DNA of 13,767 nucleotides from an uncultured Ruminococcus sp. (GCA_900545125.1 UQXS01000042.1:1-13767); one strand, 5' to 3'. Positions 1 through 6,871 are shown, counted from the stretch's first letter. The notes: a model not told the origin generated them from the letters alone. Program-made: numbers and translations.

Positions 1-12
1 AATAATAATTTT

Positions 13-42
13 AACCCCGATTCTGCTTCCAGTTTCGGGGTT
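13..42 (+). terminator. Intrinsic terminator of an upstream unit
   Basis: The arm AACCCCGA (13-20) pairs with TCGGGGTT (35-42) around a 14-nt loop, followed by TTTGG. The gene it terminates lies left of the window. Confidence 0.6.
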
Positions 43-56
43 TTTGGACAGACTGT

Positions 57-86
57 CCTGCCGCATTAATTTGCGGCAGGTTTTTT
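57..86 (+). terminator. Second, strong intrinsic terminator
   Basis: A 9-bp GC-rich stem, CCTGCCGCA (57-65) with TGCGGCAGG (72-80), has a 6-nt loop and is followed directly by six T residues. It stands in tandem with the hairpin at 13-42 and insulates the exported-protein unit that starts near 154. Confidence 0.85.
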
Positions 87-153
87 GTTGATAATGAAGA
101 TATTTTTCATTTTTTGAAATTTGTAACTTTCATCAAATTATCACACAAATATC

Positions 154-182
154 TTGACTTTTTATAAACAATGTGATACATT
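154..182 (+). promoter_or_regulatory. Probable sigma-A promoter of the exported-protein pair
   Basis: TTGACT (154-159) and TACATT (177-182) are separated by 17 bp in a very AT-rich context. The -35 is a 5/6 match and the -10 a 4/6 match. The first start codon is at 203 with GGAGGT at 191-196, which gives a leader of roughly 15 nt. Confidence 0.55.
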
Positions 183-202
183 ATGAATAGGGAGGTGTAT
201 CT

Positions 203-664
203 ATGAGAAGAAAAATTATAACTGCATTCAGCTGTATGGCTTTGATCGGAGTTTTATCTGCATCTGCATTTGCTGTATATGCGAAAAATGATAAGGGCAC
301 TGAAAATAATATCCTGAACGAAAACAATGACTATGAAAAAATACTTTCTCCATATCAGAATGTTTTTAATGAATTTAACAGCGCTCATGGTACAACATAT
401 GGATTTATGACTGATGAACAATTATCTTTGCATAATATGGATAAAGAGGAATATTTAAAAAACGTTGTCGATGAATACGGCAGCATGACAACAGAGGAAT
501 TCAAGGAAGTTTTAGAAAAAGCATATGCTGATGAAAATAAAGCATCGGCAGAAAATCTGCCCTATTATCAGGAAGATACGCAATCGGGTAAAAGAGTGAT
601 TTCTCATTGCGCTAATCCTGATCCAAATGGCGGGAATGTTTTTAATGTAGAAATTATAGAATAG
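203..664 (+). CDS. Small exported protein of unknown function, paralog of the next gene
   Basis: This encodes 153 residues. Residues 1-27 form a signal peptide: basic start MRRK, hydrophobic core, and an AXA-type end (ASAFAVYA). It is therefore probably secreted. The mature part is acidic. A stretch beginning near residue 47 (ILSPYQNVFNEFNSAHGTTY) and running through SMTTEEFKEVLEKAY aligns well with the same part of the gene at 679-1382, so the two are tandem paralogs. The C-terminus is short (DPNGGNVFNVEIIE) and lacks the long tyrosine-rich domain of the second gene. The start is fixed by GGAGGT seven bases ahead. Codons and flanks look much more AT-rich than the rest of the window. I do not recognise a named family or assign a function; a propeptide-like or processed secreted peptide is possible but unproven. 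Confidence 0.75.
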   Translation: MRRKIITAFSCMALIGVLSASAFAVYAKNDKGTENNILNENNDYEKILSPYQNVFNEFNSAHGTTYGFMTDEQLSLHNMDKEEYLKNVVDEYGSMTTEEFKEVLEKAYADENKASAENLPYYQEDTQSGKRVISHCANPDPNGGNVFNVEIIE

Positions 665-678
665 AGGTTGATTAGTTT

Positions 679-1382
679 ATGAAAAGAACTAAGTTATTGG
701 CTATTATTTAGCCTTTACTACGTCTATACCTTTCGCAACAGTTCACGTTGCTGCTGCTGACAATGAAGAAACTTTAACACCTTATTTACAAATTTTAGAT
801 GAATTTAATAATGAGTATGGTACATCTTATAAGCTGGCTACGTCCGATCAATTGTGTATTATTGGAGAAAGCACAGATGAAATGAATGACTTTTTCAATA
901 GCATGACAGATTCAGAATTTTATGATTATCTTTATGAAGCATATTTGCTTGATGCATCAGATGAAATTGAATACGAGCAAGTTGATGCGGATGATATTTT
1001 TTCAGTTGATAATTCAGAAACATATGCGGATTATACGGATGTGATTTTTTCTTCACAAGTTGCTCATACCGGTACTCAACATTATTATTATAGTGGGTCT
1101 GCAACAAAGAGTTTGTATATAAATGCAACGTGGTCTTATGGTGATGGCTATTATCGTTATAACCAGACATTGAATGGTATTGGAGAAACTCACGCAGATG
1201 GGAACTATCCATATTATGCACCGTATAATACCTCTTATTATCTTGCAAATTCTTCAAGGGAGATGGCTTGTACATTTTATTGTACAAGGTATGTTTCTAA
1301 ATATGTAACTCAGGGAAATTATACCATACCTGTAAACTTTGTTGCTGGCGGAGGAGATATTTGGAATTCAATGACAATATAG
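679..1382 (+). pseudogene. Frameshifted exported protein, paralog of the preceding gene, with a tyrosine-rich C-terminal domain
   Basis: An ATG at 679 follows AGAGG (663-667) and reads MKRTKLLAII before a TAG at 709-711. Shifting into the other frame at exactly that point gives LAFTTSIPFATVHVAAADNE, which completes a normal signal peptide, and the frame then stays open to 1382. One missing T in ATTATTTAGCC explains the break; the repaired product would be about 234 residues. The segment LTPYLQILDEFNNEYGTSY through SMTDSEFYDYLYEAY is homologous to the preceding protein. After it comes a tyrosine- and asparagine-rich, probably beta-rich domain of about 120 residues with two cysteines (CTFYC). 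A TTG at 852 could start the remaining frame but would lack the signal peptide. The site is not a canonical slippery heptamer, so mutation or a homopolymer sequencing error is likelier than programmed frameshifting. Function unknown. Confidence 0.75.
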
Positions 1383-1399
1383 GTTTAATAAAAGCATTA

Positions 1400-1434
1400 A
1401 GCAATCCCCGGAAAACCCGGGGATTGCTTTTTTT
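1400..1434 (+). terminator. Intrinsic terminator after the exported-protein pair
   Basis: A perfect 12-bp stem, AGCAATCCCCGG (1400-1411) with CCGGGGATTGCT (1417-1428), has a 5-nt loop and a T6 tract (1429-1434). It ends the AT-rich unit. Confidence 0.9.
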
Positions 1435-1452
1435 CCGGATATCTGTTATAAT
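1424..1452 (+). promoter_or_regulatory. Extended -10 promoter for the phosphopantetheinyl transferase gene
   Basis: TGTTATAAT (1444-1452) is a perfect extended -10. A weak -35, TTGCTT (1424-1429), lies 17 bp upstream, inside the right arm and T tract of the preceding terminator. Transcription would begin near 1459, only about 10 nt before the ATG at 1469. Confidence 0.7.
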
Positions 1453-1468
1453 ATTTGCAGGTGATAAT

Positions 1469-2011
1469 ATGACGGCAATTTCTTTAGCTGATATTGAAAA
1501 AAAAGATCAGCACATACACGCTCACAGGCTGCTCCGGGAATGCCTGAAGCCTTACGGAATAAATTATACTGAATCTACGCCTGTTGTCAAGGGACGATAC
1601 GGCAAGCCTATGCTTGAAGAATATCCGGAGATACACTTCAATCTATCTCACGGGGACGGTATCGCCGCCTGCATTGTCCATAACAGAGAATGCGGAATAG
1701 ACTGCGAAAAAATACGTGAATTCCGTCCGAATGTCCTGAAAAGAATTCTTTCCGGACAGGAGCAGGAATTCTTCGGCAGCGTTCCTGATGATGAAAAAAA
1801 CGCAGCGTTTTTCCGTCTCTGGACTCTGAAAGAAGCCTATATCAAGGCAATCGGCACGGGACTTTCATTTCCGATGAACAAGGCGGAATTTTTCCTCTCC
1901 GATAACGGATTCACTGCGTGTATCAGGGACTACAGATTCAGGCAGTACATTATTCGTGGGGAATTTGTGGTTTCAGTCTGCATGGCTATTGACGAATCCG
2001 AAAAACTGTGA
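1469..2011 (+). CDS. 4'-phosphopantetheinyl transferase, Sfp-type, short form
   Basis: This cytoplasmic enzyme would move the 4'-phosphopantetheine arm of coenzyme A onto a serine of acyl or peptidyl carrier proteins, converting them from apo to holo form. The protein has 180 residues and shows the family motifs in order: a GRYGKP segment at 42-47, FNLSHGDG at 57-64, the Mg-binding GIDCEKI at 76-82 (Asp78, Glu80), and FFRLWTLKEAYIKAIGTGL around 114-132 with Glu122 and Lys126. It is shorter than Bacillus Sfp (about 220 residues), mostly at the N-terminus. The start is the ATG at 1469; earlier in-frame starts lie in or before the terminator and promoter. The ribosome binding site is weak (AGGTG at 1459-1463), consistent with a near-leaderless transcript. 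No polyketide or peptide synthetase is visible nearby, so its target (fatty-acid ACP or another carrier) is open. Confidence 0.9.
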   Translation: MTAISLADIEKKDQHIHAHRLLRECLKPYGINYTESTPVVKGRYGKPMLEEYPEIHFNLSHGDGIAACIVHNRECGIDCEKIREFRPNVLKRILSGQEQEFFGSVPDDEKNAAFFRLWTLKEAYIKAIGTGLSFPMNKAEFFLSDNGFTACIRDYRFRQYIIRGEFVVSVCMAIDESEKL

Positions 2012-2017
2012 TATAAT
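1989..2017 (+). promoter_or_regulatory. Sigma-A promoter of the lipoprotein-azlCD unit
   Basis: TTGACG (1989-1994) and TATAAT (2012-2017) are separated by exactly 17 bp, with 5/6 and 6/6 consensus matches. The promoter overlaps the last seven codons and stop (2009-2011) of the phosphopantetheinyl transferase gene, so the downstream genes do not depend on read-through. Confidence 0.8.
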
Positions 2018-2049
2018 TTTATTGTAAAATAAATAACATGGAGGTTTAT

Positions 2050-2784
2050 ATGAAAAAATTATCATTATTGCTTGCATTTATGCTCACTATGTGTTCGTTT
2101 GCCGCCTGCGGCGATAAAGACAACAACGACGATGAGGAAGATTCATCATCCGTTTCAGACAACGAGAACGAAAAGGACGACGACGATGACAAGAAAAAAT
2201 CGTCGGATTCAGACGATGATGAGGATGATGACAATAAAAAGTCCGGCGGATTTGAACGTGGTACGGTGGACGGAAACGTCTATACCAACAAATTCAGCGG
2301 TCTGACATTTGAAACTCCCGACGACTGGACTATCTACAGCGATGAACAGATCAGGCAGACTATGGGCATTGGTCTTGAGGCAGGCGGCAGCAGTCTGGAT
2401 GCAGATAAGCTTGCAGAAAGCGCAGCCGCTGATTTCGCAGCCGTAAATCCGGTAACAGGCGAAAGTATTGTCGTTGCATTTGAGGATGCATCAAAATTTC
2501 CGGAAAATTATACAATGGATCAATATATATCGGCATATAAACTCTCTGTGAAAATGGGAATGCCTAATGCCGATATCGACTGGCATATTGACGGCGAAAA
2601 AGCCGAGCTTTGCGGAATCGAATTTGATAAGTTTGGTGCTGATGTATCGCTGGAAGAGTATGGTATGAATCTTTCGCAGGAATACTATATTGCTGAGGTC
2701 AACGGCTATATGCTTAATGTCACATATTCCGGCGGATATACTTCAAACACTCTGAGTGATTATGCCGACTGTTTCAAGGATTAA
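2050..2784 (+). CDS. Surface lipoprotein with an acidic low-complexity linker
   Basis: This encodes 244 residues from the ATG at 2050. The in-frame ATG at 2038 is part of the ribosome binding site ATGGAGG, so it is not the start. Residues 1-20 are a lipoprotein signal (MKKLSLLLAFMLTMCSFAAC) with the lipidated cysteine at 20; the -3 residue is Phe, a mild departure from the lipobox. Residues 21 to about 65 are almost entirely Asp, Glu, Ser, Lys and Asn, a flexible spacer that would hold the folded part away from the membrane. The domain from about residue 75 (NKFSGLTFETPDDW onward) resembles the small beta-rich domains common in clostridial lipoproteins, but I cannot name the family. No enzyme motif is seen. 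It lies 9 nt upstream of azlC with no terminator between, so the three genes are probably co-transcribed. A substrate-capture role for the transporter is only a guess. Confidence 0.8.
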   Translation: MKKLSLLLAFMLTMCSFAACGDKDNNDDEEDSSSVSDNENEKDDDDDKKKSSDSDDDEDDDNKKSGGFERGTVDGNVYTNKFSGLTFETPDDWTIYSDEQIRQTMGIGLEAGGSSLDADKLAESAAADFAAVNPVTGESIVVAFEDASKFPENYTMDQYISAYKLSVKMGMPNADIDWHIDGEKAELCGIEFDKFGADVSLEEYGMNLSQEYYIAEVNGYMLNVTYSGGYTSNTLSDYADCFKD

Positions 2785-2793
2785 GATAGCTTC

Positions 2794-3501
2794 ATGAAGT
2801 CAAGATTTTTACGTGGGATGTCTCATGGTATTCCCATTGCTCTGGGATATCTTTCGGTTTCTTTCGGATTCGGTATAGCAGCGGCAAAATGCGGACTTTC
2901 TGTTTTTACAGCCTCTGTTATATCTGCATCTAACCTCACATCGGCAGGACAGGCGGCAGGTATTGATATAATTGCTGCCGGCGGTGCGCTTATTGAAATG
3001 ATACTCGTTCAGCTTACTATAAATATCCGCTATTCTCTTATGGCAATCTCGCTTTCACAGAAGCTGGACAGCAGTTTTACTACTCCTCACAGGCTTGCGG
3101 CTTCCTACGGCATCACTGACGAGATATTTGCTGTGTGTTCTGCCCAGAAAGAGCCACTGACTCCGGCGTATATGTACGGTATGATATTTGTTGCTTTTCT
3201 GGGATGGGTCTCCGGAACGGCTATGGGCGTCAGCGCAGGTCAGCTTCTTCCAACTTCAATAAGCAGCGCTATGGGCATTGTTCTGTACGGAATGTTTCTG
3301 GCAATAATTATTCCGCCGTCAAAAAGACAGAAAAATGTTCTGTTTGCTGTTCTTCTGGCGGCTGGAGCAAGCATCCTCATGCGGTATGTGTTCACCATGA
3401 TAAGCGGCGGATTTGCTGTGATAATCAGCGCAATTGCCGCTTCGGCTCTGGCTGCTGTTATTTTTCCTGTTAAGGATGACGGGGAGGCGGCAGAAAAATG
3501 A
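2794..3501 (+). CDS. azlC: AzlC-family branched-chain amino-acid exporter, large subunit
   Basis: This encodes 235 residues, the normal AzlC length, almost all hydrophobic with about five or six predicted membrane segments. The N-terminal GMSHGIPIALGYLSVSFGFG and the segment LVQLTINIRYSLMAISLSQK are typical of AzlC, as are the later membrane segment FVAFLGWVSGTAMG and the C-terminal helices. AzlC works with the small AzlD subunit in the cytoplasmic membrane; the characterised members export branched-chain amino acids or analogues. The start at 2794 has only a distant AAGGA (2776-2780), so translation may depend partly on the lipoprotein gene ending nine bases earlier. A restart at Met9 (2818) is possible but would remove conserved residues. 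It overlaps azlD by four bases (ATGA at 3498-3501), indicating translational coupling. Confidence 0.92.
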   Translation: MKSRFLRGMSHGIPIALGYLSVSFGFGIAAAKCGLSVFTASVISASNLTSAGQAAGIDIIAAGGALIEMILVQLTINIRYSLMAISLSQKLDSSFTTPHRLAASYGITDEIFAVCSAQKEPLTPAYMYGMIFVAFLGWVSGTAMGVSAGQLLPTSISSAMGIVLYGMFLAIIIPPSKRQKNVLFAVLLAAGASILMRYVFTMISGGFAVIISAIAASALAAVIFPVKDDGEAAEK

Positions 3502-3797
3502 GCGTTGCGGTTTATATTCTGGTCATGGCAGGCGTGACCTATCTTATCAGAATGATTCCCTTTACATTTTTCAGAAAGAAAATAAAATCGGGATTTTTCA
3601 AGAGTTTTCTCTACTATATCCCCTATGCGGTGCTGAGCGCAATGACCATTCCGGCAATCTTTTACAGCACCGGAAACATTGTCACTGCGGTTGCAGGAAC
3701 TATAATGGCAGTCGTACTTGCATACCTTGATCTGCCTCTTATCGTTGTGGCTCTTGCAGCATCCGGAACGGCATTTGTTACAGGCTTCTTTGTCTAA
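3498..3797 (+). CDS. azlD: AzlD-family small subunit of the branched-chain amino-acid exporter
   Basis: This encodes 99 residues with three or four hydrophobic segments. The start shows the AzlD signature TYLIRMIPFTFF (about residues 13-24), followed by KSFLYYIPYAVLSAMTIPAIFY, which is highly characteristic. It forms the export complex with AzlC in the cytoplasmic membrane. The start overlaps the azlC stop in an ATGA, and GGGGAGG (3480-3486) lies upstream. It is the last gene of the unit; an intrinsic terminator follows at 3821-3859. Confidence 0.92.
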   Translation: MSVAVYILVMAGVTYLIRMIPFTFFRKKIKSGFFKSFLYYIPYAVLSAMTIPAIFYSTGNIVTAVAGTIMAVVLAYLDLPLIVVALAASGTAFVTGFFV

Positions 3798-3820
3798 AAT
3801 CTATATATATTTGAATTATA

Positions 3821-3859
3821 AAGGCTTTGTAGTTGTTTATTCCTACAAAGTCTTTTTTT
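3821..3859 (+). terminator. Intrinsic terminator after azlD
   Basis: A 12-bp stem, AAGGCTTTGTAG (3821-3832) with CTACAAAGTCTT (3843-3854), contains one G-U pair and has a 10-nt loop. It runs into a T-rich tail ending at 3859. It separates the host operon from the phage-derived cassette. Confidence 0.85.
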
Positions 3860-3872
3860 GTTTTATCTTCCG

Positions 3873-3896
3873 TACAACGGTTTTTAGTTGTATGAT
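3873..3896 (+). promoter_or_regulatory. Candidate promoter -10 with an overlapping inverted-repeat operator
   Basis: TACAAC (3873-3878) and GTTGTA (3887-3892) form a perfect 6-bp inverted repeat with an 8-bp centre, 20 bp in all, the size of a dimeric repressor site. Its right half overlaps TATGAT (3891-3896), a 5/6 match to -10. No convincing -35 is found at 16-18 bp. The location between the azlD terminator and the first packaging gene makes it the best candidate control site of the cassette. No repressor gene is in the window. Confidence 0.4.
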
Positions 3897-3913
3897 GCTC
3901 CGTTTCGCACCCC

Positions 3914-3938
3914 TTATGAACGGTGATGCCGCTCATAA
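3914..3938 (+). promoter_or_regulatory. 5' leader hairpin before the packaging genes
   Basis: TTATGAACGG (3914-3923) and CCGCTCATAA (3929-3938) pair at nine of ten positions around a 5-nt loop. The hairpin ends three bases before the ribosome binding site AAAGGAGGT (3942-3950) and has no T tract, so it is not a terminator. It could stabilise the mRNA 5' end or affect ribosome access. Confidence 0.4.
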
Positions 3939-3958
3939 ACGAAAGGAGGTCATATGAT

Positions 3959-4450
3959 TTGCAGGAAAAAAACGATCTTAAAGCAAAACGAAACGCTTTC
4001 TGCGGCTATTACGTTTTGCTCGGCAATGTGTCGGAGGCGGCTGAAAAGGCAGGATTCGGAAGAGAAAACGCTCTTGCCGAGGGGATAAAATGCCTGAAAT
4101 CAGCAGAATGCAGACGCACTATCGCAGGATTGAAAGAGGTACTCGACGGCAGCGGAAATGTTTCCGCAGGACTTAAACGTCTTGCATTCGGAAACTGTAC
4201 CGATGCGGTGTATCTGGTATTCGCCGACGAACTCCCTCCGCCGGAGGTCATTGAAAAGCTTGATCTTTTTAATGTTTCGGAAATAAAACGTGTAAAAGGT
4301 GGTGGCGTGGAGGTCAGGCTCTTTGACAGGCTGAAAGCTCTGGAAAAACTCTTTGAACTGGAAAATTCGTGCTCTGACCGGAACAAGGCTGCCGATCTTA
4401 TCGCTGCACTGACATCGTCTGCCGGGGAAGAGGTTGGTTCTGATGATTAA
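3959..4450 (+). CDS. Phage terminase small subunit (TerS)
   Basis: This encodes 163 residues from a TTG start. TerS binds viral DNA and hands it to the large subunit for packaging. The N-terminus AFCGYYVLLGNVSEAAEKAGF (about 12-32) has the helix-turn-helix pattern of the terminase small-subunit family, and EVRLFDRLKALEKLFELEN near residues 118-136 is the typical C-terminal oligomerisation segment with the DRLKALE signature. The start is chosen because AAAGGAGGT (3942-3950) lies eight bases before TTG 3959. In-frame GTG 3923 and ATG 3926 lie upstream of that site, and ATG 3954 is in another frame that closes after 44 codons. It is the first gene of the cassette and overlaps the large subunit by eight bases. 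Confidence 0.8.
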   Translation: MQEKNDLKAKRNAFCGYYVLLGNVSEAAEKAGFGRENALAEGIKCLKSAECRRTIAGLKEVLDGSGNVSAGLKRLAFGNCTDAVYLVFADELPPPEVIEKLDLFNVSEIKRVKGGGVEVRLFDRLKALEKLFELENSCSDRNKAADLIAALTSSAGEEVGSDD

Positions 4451-5687
4451 AAGGCTCTCACGAAAGCAGAAGATCACCATGAACTGGTGGAAAAATCCTG
4501 AATATAAGGATCGTGACGCTATCATCTGCGACGGCGCTGTCAGAAGCGGTAAAACGCTTTCCATGTCTGTGGGGTTTATTTTCTGGGCATCCTCCGCCTT
4601 TAACGGAGCATCATTTGCACTTTGCGGCAAAACAGTGACCTCCCTGCGCAGAAATGTTGTTGTTCCGCTGCTGCCTGTACTCAGGGAATATGGCTGCACG
4701 TGCCTTGAAAAGGTCAGCAGGAATTACATCGACATTACCTTTCTGGGAAAGACAAACAGGTTCTACCTCTTCGGAGGAAAGGACGAGGGTTCGGCTTCGC
4801 TTATACAGGGCATGACGCTTTCAGGCGTGTTCTTCGACGAGGCGGCACTTATGCCAAGATCCTTCGTTGAACAGGCTCTGGCAAGATGCTCGGTCAGCGG
4901 TTCAAAAATGTGGTTCAACTGCAATCCGGACAATCCATCCCACTGGTTCTACAATGAGTGGATAAAAAAGGCGGAGGAGAAAAAAGTTCTTTATCTCCAT
5001 TTCACCATGGACGACAATCCGTCGCTCTCGGAGGAAATGAAGGAACGCTACAAAAGGCTCTATTCCGGGGCTTTTTATGACCGCTTCGTTCTTGGAAAAT
5101 GGACTGCTTCCGAAGGTGTCGTCTACCCTATGTTCAGCACTGCCGATCATGTTTTCAGCGGAGCTGTTCAGTGCGAAACTTATGTCATTTCCTGTGACTA
5201 CGGCACGGTTAATCCGTCATCCTTCGGTCTGTGGGGACTTCACGGCGGCGTCTGGCACCGCATAAGGGAATATTACTATTCCTCCAAAAGAGAGGGAGTA
5301 TCACGCACGGACGAGGAACATTATTCGGCTCTGGAGGAGCTGGCAGGCGGGAGAAAGATCTCACGGGTAATCGTTGACCCCTCTGCTGCAAGCTTTATCG
5401 AGTGTATCCGCAGACACGGAAAATTCAGAGTCGTAAAGGCTGACAACGATGTTATCACGGGAATAAGGCAGGTGAGCGCCGCACTTAAACAGAACCGGCT
5501 GAAATTTCATGAATCGTGCAGGGATATTCTCAGGGAATTCCAGCTTTACCGCTGGAGTGAAAAAGCCGGAACGGACGCTCCCATTAAGGAAAACGATCAC
5601 GCAATGGACGATATGCGGTACTTTGTTGCCGATATGTTCGCTTCGGAAAAGGGAGACGATTTCTTTGCAGTATCAGTATCAAGATAA
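4443..5687 (+). CDS. Phage terminase large subunit (TerL), PBSX/XtmB-like
   Basis: This encodes 414 residues. It is the packaging motor: an N-terminal ATPase translocates DNA into the prohead and a C-terminal RNase H-like nuclease cuts the concatemer. Walker A is GAVRSGKT at 31-38 and Walker B is VFFDEA with Asp132-Glu133. A coupling-motif candidate, WFNCNPDNPSHW, follows. Nuclease acidic residues are visible as Asp252 (CDYGTVNP), Asp312 (VIVDPSAAS) and Asp389/Asp390 (HAMDDMRYF), so both active sites look intact. The start is ATG 4443 with GAAGAGG (4427-4433) ahead; the in-frame TTG at 4434 is worse placed. Length fits the family (roughly 400-450). All catalytic positions being conserved argues against decay. 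Whether packaging is headful or site-specific cannot be read from this. Confidence 0.95.
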   Translation: MIKRLSRKQKITMNWWKNPEYKDRDAIICDGAVRSGKTLSMSVGFIFWASSAFNGASFALCGKTVTSLRRNVVVPLLPVLREYGCTCLEKVSRNYIDITFLGKTNRFYLFGGKDEGSASLIQGMTLSGVFFDEAALMPRSFVEQALARCSVSGSKMWFNCNPDNPSHWFYNEWIKKAEEKKVLYLHFTMDDNPSLSEEMKERYKRLYSGAFYDRFVLGKWTASEGVVYPMFSTADHVFSGAVQCETYVISCDYGTVNPSSFGLWGLHGGVWHRIREYYYSSKREGVSRTDEEHYSALEELAGGRKISRVIVDPSAASFIECIRRHGKFRVVKADNDVITGIRQVSAALKQNRLKFHESCRDILREFQLYRWSEKAGTDAPIKENDHAMDDMRYFVADMFASEKGDDFFAVSVSR

Positions 5688-5725
5688 TATGCATCACCGT
5701 TCAGAAAAGTGTAAAAGGAGGAAAA

Positions 5726-6871
5726 ATGAAGTTCTTTAAATCAAAAAGGGAAAGCTGCCGGATACCGCCGGACATCGTCACCGCCGACCGCCGCATACCG
5801 GGCAGGAATGTTCTCCCCGACGTGATAGATCCTCTTGAAGCAAGGCTGTATGACAGGCTCAGGGGAGCTGTTCCCGTACTGGATGCGGCTATCATGAAAA
5901 TAATTCGTCTTACAGGCGGTTTCAGGGTGATATGTTCCGATGAAAAATATCAGGAACAGCTTGACCGCTTTATGAACAGCGTTCCGGTGGGACTTACAGG
6001 GCAGTCAATAGGTACTTTTATTGATAATTTTCTGGATAGTCTGCTGACCTATGGCAGCGCTGTGGGCGAAATTGCTGTTGCTCCGGAAGAACGCCGTATC
6101 GCCGGTCTCTGGAACGGGGATGTGACAAGAATACGGATAGTTCCGGGAGAAGATCCGTTTACAAGAAGCTACAGGATCAAAGCAGGTGAAACGGAAAAGA
6201 CGGTAAAGCATCCGGAAAGAGTGCTCTATACTTCGCTGACAGGCGGTAAGTCGCTTCTTCGTGGACTGCCGTCGCTCAGCAGCATACTTCTCAGGATATA
6301 TGAGTGCATCGGTCAGAATTTTGACCGTGCAGGCAATGTCCGCTACGCCATAACTTATAAGCCTACAGGCGATTCCGGAGATATTATCCATTCCAGAGAA
6401 AGAGCACAGCAGATAGCTCATGAATGGGCAGACGGCATGAATTCATCACGCTGCGGTCAGGTCAAGGATTTTGTGGCGGTTGGCGATGTGGATATAAAGG
6501 TCATCGGAGCTGAAAATCAGCTTTTTGATACCAATGTTCCCGTCCGTCAGATTCTGGAACAGCTTATCGCAAAGCTTTCCATACCGCCTTTTCTTCTTGG
6601 TCTTACATGGAGCAGCACCGAGAGAATGTCATCGCAGCAGGCGGATATCCTTACATCCGAGCTTGAGTATTACAGACGGCTTCTTACGCCGGTCATTGCT
6701 GAAGTTGGAAACGCTTTTCTCTGCACTATAGGTGTCGATGCTTATTGCAGCGTTGAGTGGGATAATATCAATCTTCAGGATGAATCTGTCCTTGCGGAAA
6801 CACGTCTTAAAAACGCTCAGGCACTTGAAATTGAAATGAGACTCGCAGATGAGTCGGAAAAAAATAATTAA
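5726..6871 (+). CDS. Phage portal protein
   Basis: This encodes 381 residues. The portal forms the dodecameric ring at one capsid vertex through which DNA enters. Support comes from its position right after TerL and from portal-like segments: FLDSLLTYGSAVGEI near residues 103-117, the HPERVLYTSLTG / LLRGLPSLSSIL segment near 165-190, and in the C-terminal half QLFDTNVPVRQILEQLIAKL followed by IPPFLLGLTWSSTERMSSQQ, the stem and crown region of this family. It is somewhat shorter than many siphophage portals (400-500 residues) but complete at both ends. AAAAGGAGG lies five bases before the ATG. No minor head protein (SPP1 gp7 type) follows; the capsid gene comes next after 15 bases. Confidence 0.88.
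   Translation: MKFFKSKRESCRIPPDIVTADRRIPGRNVLPDVIDPLEARLYDRLRGAVPVLDAAIMKIIRLTGGFRVICSDEKYQEQLDRFMNSVPVGLTGQSIGTFIDNFLDSLLTYGSAVGEIAVAPEERRIAGLWNGDVTRIRIVPGEDPFTRSYRIKAGETEKTVKHPERVLYTSLTGGKSLLRGLPSLSSILLRIYECIGQNFDRAGNVRYAITYKPTGDSGDIIHSRERAQQIAHEWADGMNSSRCGQVKDFVAVGDVDIKVIGAENQLFDTNVPVRQILEQLIAKLSIPPFLLGLTWSSTERMSSQQADILTSELEYYRRLLTPVIAEVGNAFLCTIGVDAYCSVEWDNINLQDESVLAETRLKNAQALEIEMRLADESEKNN

Noticed and set aside
706..711. Programmed -1 ribosomal frameshift in the second exported-protein gene
   Set aside because: The site reads ATT ATT TAG, which is not an X-XXY-YYZ heptamer, and no downstream pseudoknot or stem was evident; a one-base deletion is simpler.
895..1287. Open frame of about 130 codons on the minus strand inside the second exported-protein gene
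   Set aside because: It is antisense to a frame with clear paralogy and a signal peptide, its product is low-complexity (His, Tyr, Asn), and it has no ribosome binding site.
3954..4088. 44-codon frame starting at the ATG just after the TerS ribosome binding site
   Set aside because: The spacing of three bases is too short and the product (arginine/lysine-rich, no motif) is out of frame with the conserved terminase sequence.
4100..4699. Long minus-strand open frame across the terminase small/large junction
   Set aside because: It lies opposite two well-supported terminase genes and has no recognisable motifs; it is a shadow of codon bias.
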